20,007 nt of DNA, from contig JAEEJD010000218.1 of the NCBI GenBank assembly GCA_016281675.1, positions 1 to 20,007 on the forward strand, read 5' to 3'. A program made the translations under genes and the position numbers. Every line of letters starts with the position of its first letter. Position 1 is the stretch's first letter. This stretch comes from Lachnospiraceae bacterium (GTDB lineage: Bacteria; Bacillota_A; Clostridia; Lachnospirales; Lachnospiraceae). Below, in pieces: positions 15,417 through 20,007 of the stretch. The notes under the pieces were generated by a model, which worked only from the letters and a program-made list of their open reading frames with translations, did not search any database and was not told the DNA's origin.

Positions 15417-15608
15417 ATGGCAACGGAACAAGAGATCGAAGAAGTCATCAGGATGCTCGACAGCAAGACCGAAGAAGGCATCAGCAGGATCGGTGTTCAC
15501 AGGGTGGAGACCGAACGTGAGGATTTCGTCAGAGACGTTCATCATCACGGACGATGTGACATAGGCAGTCCTTTTGCCGACGGAAGCGTCGGAAATTTCT
15601 GCGGATGA
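15417..15608 (+). CDS. Small 63-aa protein upstream of nrdG2
   Basis: The ATG at 15417 is preceded by GAGG at 8 nt. The protein starts with a helical acidic part (ATEQEIEEVIRMLDSKTEEG) and ends with the striking segment HHHGRCDIGSPFADG, holding three His and a Cys that could bind metal, then a final Cys-Gly. The nrdG2 start follows 22 nt downstream, so the two are co-transcribed. A companion role in anaerobic ribonucleotide reduction is suggested by position only. I do not recognise a named family. Confidence 0.72.
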   Translation: MATEQEIEEVIRMLDSKTEEGISRIGVHRVETEREDFVRDVHHHGRCDIGSPFADGSVGNFCG

Positions 15609-15617
15609 TTTTTGCTT

Positions 15618-15623
15618 AAAGGA
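15618..15623 (+). promoter_or_regulatory. Shine-Dalgarno site fixing the GTG start of nrdG2
   Basis: AAAGGA lies 7 nt before GTG at 15631-15633. The frame can be extended upstream to an ATG at 15574, but that overlaps the 63-aa gene and has no comparable site. Confidence 0.7.
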
Positions 15624-15630
15624 TAAGGCT

Positions 15631-16326
15631 GTGCTTAACATTCAGGGACTGCAGAAAACCACATTACTTGATTTTCCCGGATGTGTTGCGGCAACCGTGT
15701 TCATGGGAGGCTGCAACATGCGATGTCCGTTTTGTCATAATATGAACATCGTTAACTCTTCCGGGCCCGGTTTGTTCACCGAAGAAGAAGTTCTTTCTTT
15801 TCTATCCTCAAGAAAAGGAATACTTGACGGTGTATGTATCACCGGAGGAGAGCCGACTCTATACAAAGAGTTGCCGTCATTTATCGCCTCGATCAGGGAA
15901 CTGGGATTTTCCGTCAAACTCGACACGAACGGGACCAACCCGCAGATGCTCGGATCACTTATAGAGGTGGGGCTTGTCGATTATGTGGCGATGGATATCA
16001 AATCATCTCTCTCCCGCTACGGCGATGCATGCGGGGTTTTCGATATAAATCTCTCCCCGATAAAAGAAAGTATCGAAATATTAAAGTCCGGGAGCTGCAA
16101 ATACGAATTCCGAACGACAGCCGTCGACAGATTCCTAAACGATGAGGTTATAAAAGATATAGCCGATCTGCTAAGCGGTGCCGACAGATATTTCCTTCAG
16201 GGTTACGTTGAATCGGAGTATGTTCCGGACAAATCCCTGGCAGGCGTTTCAAAAGAAAAACTCCTGCAATATCGGCAGGAGCTGTCTTTACATATCAAAC
16301 AGGTTGAACTTCGGGGAATTGATTAA
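15631..16326 (+). CDS. Anaerobic ribonucleoside-triphosphate reductase activating protein, NrdG2 type (radical SAM)
   Basis: The 231-aa protein (GTG start) opens with IQGLQKTTLLDFPGCVAATV, the NrdG2 N-terminus, followed by the radical-SAM cluster CNMRCPFC (C28, C32, C35) that holds the 4Fe-4S cluster. The SAM-binding CITGGEPTLY follows, and the C-terminal RYFLQGYV is typical. Such activases cut S-adenosylmethionine to put a glycyl radical on the class III reductase NrdD, which makes deoxynucleotides without oxygen. No nrdD gene is in the window. Other glycyl-radical enzymes as target cannot be excluded. The stop overlaps the convergent PucR-type stop by 4 bp (TTAA), and the last part of the gene carries that gene's terminator on the other strand. 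Confidence 0.9.
   Translation: MLNIQGLQKTTLLDFPGCVAATVFMGGCNMRCPFCHNMNIVNSSGPGLFTEEEVLSFLSSRKGILDGVCITGGEPTLYKELPSFIASIRELGFSVKLDTNGTNPQMLGSLIEVGLVDYVAMDIKSSLSRYGDACGVFDINLSPIKESIEILKSGSCKYEFRTTAVDRFLNDEVIKDIADLLSGADRYFLQGYVESEYVPDKSLAGVSKEKLLQYRQELSLHIKQVELRGID
16251..16283 (-). terminator. Terminator of the tadA-kinase-regulator operon, inside the nrdG2 coding sequence
   Basis: On the minus strand CTCCTGC (16281-16275) pairs with GCAGGAG (16267-16261), extendable to 9 bp with one G-U, with a 7-nt loop, followed by TTTTTCTTTT. It begins about 40 nt after the regulator stop. On the plus strand these bases encode KEKLLQYRQELS of NrdG2 and no T-run follows the hairpin. Confidence 0.85.
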
Positions 16327-17408
16327 TCGTTGCCGTCATCGGCATACTTCATGTAGTTGACTACCATGAGCGCGATCTTCAACGTAAGCGCATCGTCAAA
16401 CACCCTGACATCAAGACCTGTTGCCTTCTGCAACTTCTCTATCCTGTATATGAGTGTGTTACGATGGATGAACAATTGTCTTGACGTTTCCGAAACATTC
16501 AGGCTGTTCTCAAAGAATTTGTTGACCGTGGTCAGCACTTCTTCGTCTATCTCTTCGGGAATATCTTCTCCGAATATCTCTTTTACAAACAGGCGACACA
16601 GTCCGACAGGAAGCTGATATATGAGTCTTCCGACTCCCAGATTACCGTATTCCATCGTTCTCTTTAGAGGATAGAATATCTTTCCGACATCAAGCGCCAT
16701 CCTGGCCTCTTTGTAGGATTTGGATACGCCTTTGATGTCATCGGCAACGGATCCGTATGCGACTCTTACATCTTTCATTGCCTCGGAACCCGCCATATCA
16801 ACGAGCATGCTCGCTGTTTCCGCAAGATCATCTTTGTTGTCGTCATCGGAAAGAGCCCTTATTACAACAACTCTGTCTTCATCAACGGCGGTAACGTAAT
16901 CCCCGGCTTCAGTATAAAACAGTTCCCTTATCATATCGATAAGTCCGTTATCCCTGCCCCCCACGGGTTCAATGACATATACACAGCGCTTTTGAGCCGC
17001 CTCGATATGAAGCTTTTTGGCTCTGTTATAGATATCCACGAGCAGAAGATTATCAAGGAGGATATCCTGGAAGAACGAATTGCGGTCAACTTTATCCTTG
17101 TATGCCGCAATCAGATCGGTAAGGTGCGAAGCCGCCAAACGGGCACTTACGTATCCGCCCTCTCCCGGAGACGATATGAGTATATATGCCGTCTCGTTCT
17201 CATCGCAAATCCTGACGAAAAGCTGTCCGTCCGTCTCGCTTTCATCTTCGTTTCCGTTTGCAAACCGGAGTATATCATCCTTTTCGGGAAGCTTTGCGGA
17301 CGATGTGCGGGTGATCTCTTTTCCGAGCGGATCCGTAACGATCATTTCCGCGGATCCTATCCGTCCCGCATCCTCTATACATTTGGCAATAACCTGGTCA
17401 GATATCAT
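16323..17408 (-). CDS. PucR/CdaR-type transcriptional regulator
   Basis: The 361-aa protein has three parts. Residues about 1-105 resemble the N-terminal sensing part of CdaR-like regulators (QVIAKCIEDAGRIGSAEMIVTDPLGKEI) but are divergent. Residues about 140-260 fit the GGDEF-like fold of this family (RVAYGSVADDIKGVSKSYKEARMAL). Residues about 295-350 are the C-terminal helix-turn-helix (LNVSETSRQLFIHRNTLIYR, then IEKLQKATGLD), typical of PucR. The family activates genes for use of sugar acids, purines or amino acids; the ligand here is unknown. The ATG follows the stop of the kinase-like gene directly (TAAATG), so translation is coupled and a functional link is likely. No response-regulator receiver domain is present. 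Confidence 0.9.
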   Translation of the reverse strand: MISDQVIAKCIEDAGRIGSAEMIVTDPLGKEITRTSSAKLPEKDDILRFANGNEDESETDGQLFVRICDENETAYILISSPGEGGYVSARLAASHLTDLIAAYKDKVDRNSFFQDILLDNLLLVDIYNRAKKLHIEAAQKRCVYVIEPVGGRDNGLIDMIRELFYTEAGDYVTAVDEDRVVVIRALSDDDNKDDLAETASMLVDMAGSEAMKDVRVAYGSVADDIKGVSKSYKEARMALDVGKIFYPLKRTMEYGNLGVGRLIYQLPVGLCRLFVKEIFGEDIPEEIDEEVLTTVNKFFENSLNVSETSRQLFIHRNTLIYRIEKLQKATGLDVRVFDDALTLKIALMVVNYMKYADDGND

Positions 17409-18881
17409 TTACCTGCACTCTCCTACGGTTTTGCTGTTCAATACATCCTGAGGTATTGTGAATTTGAAGACAGATCCTTTACCTATCTCGCTTTCCACCG
17501 AGATCCTTCCGTCAAGGATGTTCACGAGTCTCTTGCATATCAGAAGTCCGAGACCCGTTCCTTTAATACTGATATTCTTTGATTGACCGACTTTTCCGAT
17601 GGACAGGAACAGCTTCTCGGCATCTTCTTTTCTGATACCTATACCTGTGTCACTTATTGTGAAAGTAACGTCTATCTTGTCGGGTGTTATCGTTCTGTAG
17701 GTTATATCCAGACCGACTCTGCCTTCGTGCGTGTACTTAACGGCATTCTCCAACAGATTATCAAGGATCTGTCTGATCTTTCCGAAATCTCCCTTAAGAT
17801 AATTCGGAATTGAATCATCATAATTCACTTTAAATTCCAGGCCCTTACGTTCTATACCGGGACCCGCTTTCTTACAGCACCCGTCAACAAGCGCTGTCAG
17901 TTCGTATTCGTCAACGGAAAGCTCGGTATCGCCCGCTTCAAGTTTTGAGTAATCCTGGATCGAATTGAAAGATGTCATCATGGAGTTGATGGCTTCATTG
18001 ATCCCGAGTACCTTTTCTCTTGTCTGCTGACTGTGATCCTCACTTAATATCTTGTCCGACAAAACGGTTATCGTGTCGACCGAATCCCTGACCTCGCGAT
18101 AAACGAGCGTCATGAAATCCATCTGCTCTTTGGCCGCAAGCTTCTTAACACTCTCGATCTCCTCGTTCTTGAAGTGTTTGAACAGATATCCGACCATATA
18201 GATCGTACAGAACAGAAGGATAACGATACCTATAACAAGGATAGACAACCATATCCATAATGTGGATACCGTCGCATCCCATACGCTTGCCATTACCTCG
18301 TTCTTAAGCTTTCCGGCAAAGAATATGACCGCAACTTCCCCGTTACTGTTCCTGTACGGAATATAATACCCGTAGTAGTTGTTACCCCCGAGATCCATAC
18401 TTTCGCAGAAGATGGCTTCTCCCGTTTCGTACAGTCTCCTGTATACCTCGGCGTTCAGCTTTGTGCCGGCCATGTTTGTTCCCGACTCGTCATATACCGT
18501 CGTGTCTATTCTCGTATCGCCGAAGAAGAACGTACAGACAAGGCCGTTCTTTAAGAGCTCGTCTCCCATTGTCGCAAGCCTTCCCGACGCCTTATTATCT
18601 CCCTTGTATATCAGTCCGTCTTCTTTTTTGACATAGTCTCCGTCGCCGATAAGACTGTAATTCCTGCCGAGTGCGAACGCCGCACTTCTTAGCTCTTTTT
18701 TGATCTCATCTTCGAGAATGCTCTTGATCCTGATATTTGCAAATATACAGAATGACACTCCCATTACGACAAGCGGGATCAAAGCAATGACAATGATCCT
18801 CAGGAACATGCTTCTCATGCTCTTGAATTCCTTGCCGACCTCTATAGTTTCCTGTGGTGTCAGTTTTGTGTTGCCGTCCAT
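17409..18881 (-). CDS. Histidine-kinase-like membrane sensor with Cache domain; phosphoacceptor His replaced by Arg
   Basis: The 490-aa protein has membrane helices at about residues 27-49 and 207-232 flanking an extracellular Cache-type sensor (TFFFGDTRIDTTVYDESGTN, YYGYYIPYRNSNGEV). The ATPase domain is complete: N box NLLENAVKYT (375-384), G1 DTGIGI (411-416), G2 GTGLGL (441-446). The dimerisation helix still shows the X-box DYSKLEAG (310-317), but the H box reads FMTLVYREVRDSVDTI where kinases have FLAxMSHEIRTPLNxI, so R262 stands in place of the phosphoacceptor His and Pro is Ser. It may be a pseudokinase or ATP-gated sensor. GGAG lies 5 nt before the ATG. The start overlaps the end of tadA by 22 bp. 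Confidence 0.9.
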   Translation of the reverse strand: MDGNTKLTPQETIEVGKEFKSMRSMFLRIIVIALIPLVVMGVSFCIFANIRIKSILEDEIKKELRSAAFALGRNYSLIGDGDYVKKEDGLIYKGDNKASGRLATMGDELLKNGLVCTFFFGDTRIDTTVYDESGTNMAGTKLNAEVYRRLYETGEAIFCESMDLGGNNYYGYYIPYRNSNGEVAVIFFAGKLKNEVMASVWDATVSTLWIWLSILVIGIVILLFCTIYMVGYLFKHFKNEEIESVKKLAAKEQMDFMTLVYREVRDSVDTITVLSDKILSEDHSQQTREKVLGINEAINSMMTSFNSIQDYSKLEAGDTELSVDEYELTALVDGCCKKAGPGIERKGLEFKVNYDDSIPNYLKGDFGKIRQILDNLLENAVKYTHEGRVGLDITYRTITPDKIDVTFTISDTGIGIRKEDAEKLFLSIGKVGQSKNISIKGTGLGLLICKRLVNILDGRISVESEIGKGSVFKFTIPQDVLNSKTVGECR

Positions 18882-19357
18882 ATCTTCTCCGACTTGTTCC
18901 TGATCCTGAGATTTTCAAAGAAATCCGTGAGTAAACCGCTGCACTCTTCACCAAGTACATCCTTCGTTATCTGAACCTGATGATTGAATTCCTTCATATC
19001 CAAAAGGTTTATGACCGATCCCGCACATCCCGATTTGGGGCTCATGCATCCTATCACGACTCTGTCGATCCTTGCCTGAACACAGGCTCCCGCACACATC
19101 TGGCACGGTTCCAGCGTCACATACATCGTACAACCTTCAAGCCGCCAGTCCTTCATAAACCTGCTGGCCTTCCTGATAGCCGTTATCTCCGCGTGACATA
19201 AAGTGTTCTTATCGGTATTCCTGCGGTTATAACCACGTCCGATGATCTTGCCTTCATAAACGATCACGCATCCTATCGGGACTTCGCCGAGCTCATATGC
19301 CTTCCTCGCCTGGGCAAGCGCCTTCTTCATATATCTCTCATCTTCCGTGTAAGCCAT
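18860..19357 (-). CDS. tadA: tRNA adenosine(34) deaminase TadA
   Basis: The 165-aa protein has the zinc deaminase signature C-HAE (H55, E57) and PCQMC (P84, C85, C88), plus GEVPIGCVIV and GRGYNRRNTDKNTLCHAE typical for TadA. The enzyme turns the wobble adenosine of tRNA-Arg(ACG) into inosine. The conserved N-terminus MAYTEDERYMKKAL favours the ATG at 19355-19357, yet no ribosome binding site precedes it and predicted -10 boxes lie only a few nt upstream, suggesting a leaderless message; ATG at codon 10 (19328-19330) is the alternative. The kinase-like gene starts inside its last 22 bases. Confidence 0.95.
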   Translation of the reverse strand: MAYTEDERYMKKALAQARKAYELGEVPIGCVIVYEGKIIGRGYNRRNTDKNTLCHAEITAIRKASRFMKDWRLEGCTMYVTLEPCQMCAGACVQARIDRVVIGCMSPKSGCAGSVINLLDMKEFNHQVQITKDVLGEECSGLLTDFFENLRIRNKSEKIWTATQN

Positions 19358-19363
19358 AGATAT

Positions 19364-19392
19364 AATTTATCATTATTTATCGTCAAAAACAA
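19364..19392 (-). promoter_or_regulatory. Possible promoter of tadA giving a leaderless message
   Basis: On the minus strand TTGTTT (19392-19387), 17 nt, TAAATT (19369-19364). Seven bases after the -10 box is the A of the tadA ATG. A second reading uses TTGACG (19386-19381), 16 nt, TATATC (19364-19359), with a start inside the first codons. The -35 region overlaps the T-run of the preceding terminator. Confidence 0.45.
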
Positions 19393-19419
19393 GACAGCGG
19401 GCCCTTTCGGACCCGCTGT
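19384..19419 (-). terminator. Rho-independent terminator of the ABC-transporter ATPase gene
   Basis: On the minus strand ACAGCGGGTCC pairs with GGGCCCGCTGT (11 bp with one G-U) around a GAAA tetraloop, followed by CTTGTTTTTG. It starts about 23 nt after the ATPase stop. Confidence 0.9.
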
Positions 19420-19442
19420 AAAAATCATATAAGAACTCAATA

Positions 19443-20007
19443 CTAGTTTGTGATGATCATCTCCGTATCCTTATCGAATACATGGATCTTCTCAACATCG
19501 AATGCGAACTTAACCGTATCACCCGGTCTTGCGGTAGTTCTGGGATCAACTCTTGCAGTGATCGGGAACTCTTCAAGATCAAAGTACAGGTAAACTTCCG
19601 CACCGAGAAGCTCGTAAACCTTAACTGTTGATTCGAATACGCTCTGAGGAGATGTCTCTATATACATTTCGGAATCATATACATCCTCGGGACGGATACC
19701 GAATGTAACAACCTTTCCGGCATAACCGCCGTCGATAAGTTTCTTGGACTTAGCCGGAGGAAGGGGAACCGACTTGCCTGCAAACTTAAGACTTGCAACA
19801 TCACCTTCAACATCAACCGTAGCATTGATGAAATTCATCTGAGGGCTTCCCATGAATCCGGCAACAAAGAGGTTGCAAGGCTTGTCATAGAGGTTCTGAG
19901 GTGTATCAACCTGCTGGATGACACCGTCCTTCATAACGATGATCCTTGTACCGAGGGTCATAGCCTCTGTCTGGTCATGTGTAACGTAGATGATGGTTGT
20001 CTGGAGC
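19443..20007 (-). CDS. ABC transporter ATP-binding protein, UgpC/MsmK/MalK type (N-terminal part outside the window)
   Basis: Only the last 187 residues are present. They begin with TTIIYVTHDQTEAMTLG, the switch (H-loop) histidine and regulatory start of sugar-importer ATPases, then IIVMKDGVIQQVDTPQNLYDKP and FVAGFMGSPQMNF, and a C-terminal OB-fold regulatory domain with VTFGIRPEDVYDSEM and ITARVDPRTTARPGDTVKF. This fits the shared ATPases of carbohydrate or glycerol-3-phosphate uptake systems (CUT1). The nucleotide-binding Walker motifs lie beyond the right edge. Which transporter it serves cannot be told here; such ATPases often serve several. The gene ends with its own terminator. Confidence 0.94.
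   Translation of the reverse strand, partial: LQTTIIYVTHDQTEAMTLGTRIIVMKDGVIQQVDTPQNLYDKPCNLFVAGFMGSPQMNFINATVDVEGDVASLKFAGKSVPLPPAKSKKLIDGGYAGKVVTFGIRPEDVYDSEMYIETSPQSVFESTVKVYELLGAEVYLYFDLEEFPITARVDPRTTARPGDTVKFAFDVEKIHVFDKDTEMIITN

Overview
The window looks like chromosomal core DNA of an anaerobic, Gram-positive member of the Clostridia, most likely a Lachnospiraceae relative. Pointers are an NrdG2-type activase for anaerobic ribonucleotide reductase, a large SRP RNA with an Alu domain, sigma-A type promoters and strong Shine-Dalgarno sites, and a ksgA-linked TPR protein with a Gln/Pro-rich and acidic tail of a kind I associate with this family. Most genes lie on the minus strand. The family assignment comes from reading the proteins, not from a search.

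Left part (1-4560): a minus-strand set tatD > ksgA > a very large TPR/low-complexity protein that runs off the left edge. The TPR gene also has its own near-consensus promoter inside the end of ksgA. The tatD promoter is interleaved with a plus-strand promoter for tRNA-Lys(CTT). A structured spacer, tRNA-Pro(CGG) and a strong terminator follow. Centre-left (4561-7114): a minus-strand lipoprotein of unknown function and a divergent plus-strand histidine-phosphatase family protein.

Centre (7111-11086): a compact four-gene minus-strand operon: a ZorA-like (MotA/ExbB family) membrane motor protein, a ZorB-like MotB/OmpA protein overlapping it by ATGA, an atypical SDR/epimerase and a GNAT acetyltransferase. 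No zorC, zorD or zorE is next to it, so this looks like an orphan proton-driven motor rather than a complete Zorya defence system. Next (11055-14973): SRP RNA from a textbook promoter, then with no visible terminator a membrane-anchored Mrr-type nuclease, a LacI-type cytoplasmic sensor that stops where a GGDEF domain would be expected, an NhaC-family antiporter and a terminator.

Right part (14998-20007): a small two-helix membrane protein; divergently, a 63-aa protein and the radical-SAM NrdG2 activase; then on the minus strand tadA > a histidine-kinase-like sensor whose phosphoacceptor His is replaced by Arg > a PucR/CdaR-type regulator, ending at a terminator buried in the nrdG2 coding sequence. 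The right edge holds the C-terminal part of a sugar/glycerol-phosphate type ABC transporter ATPase.

The most interesting items are the orphan ZorAB-like operon, the His-less kinase stop-to-start coupled to a PucR-type regulator, SRP RNA transcription apparently entering a nuclease/sensor/antiporter operon, and several very tight overlaps of promoters, terminators and genes.
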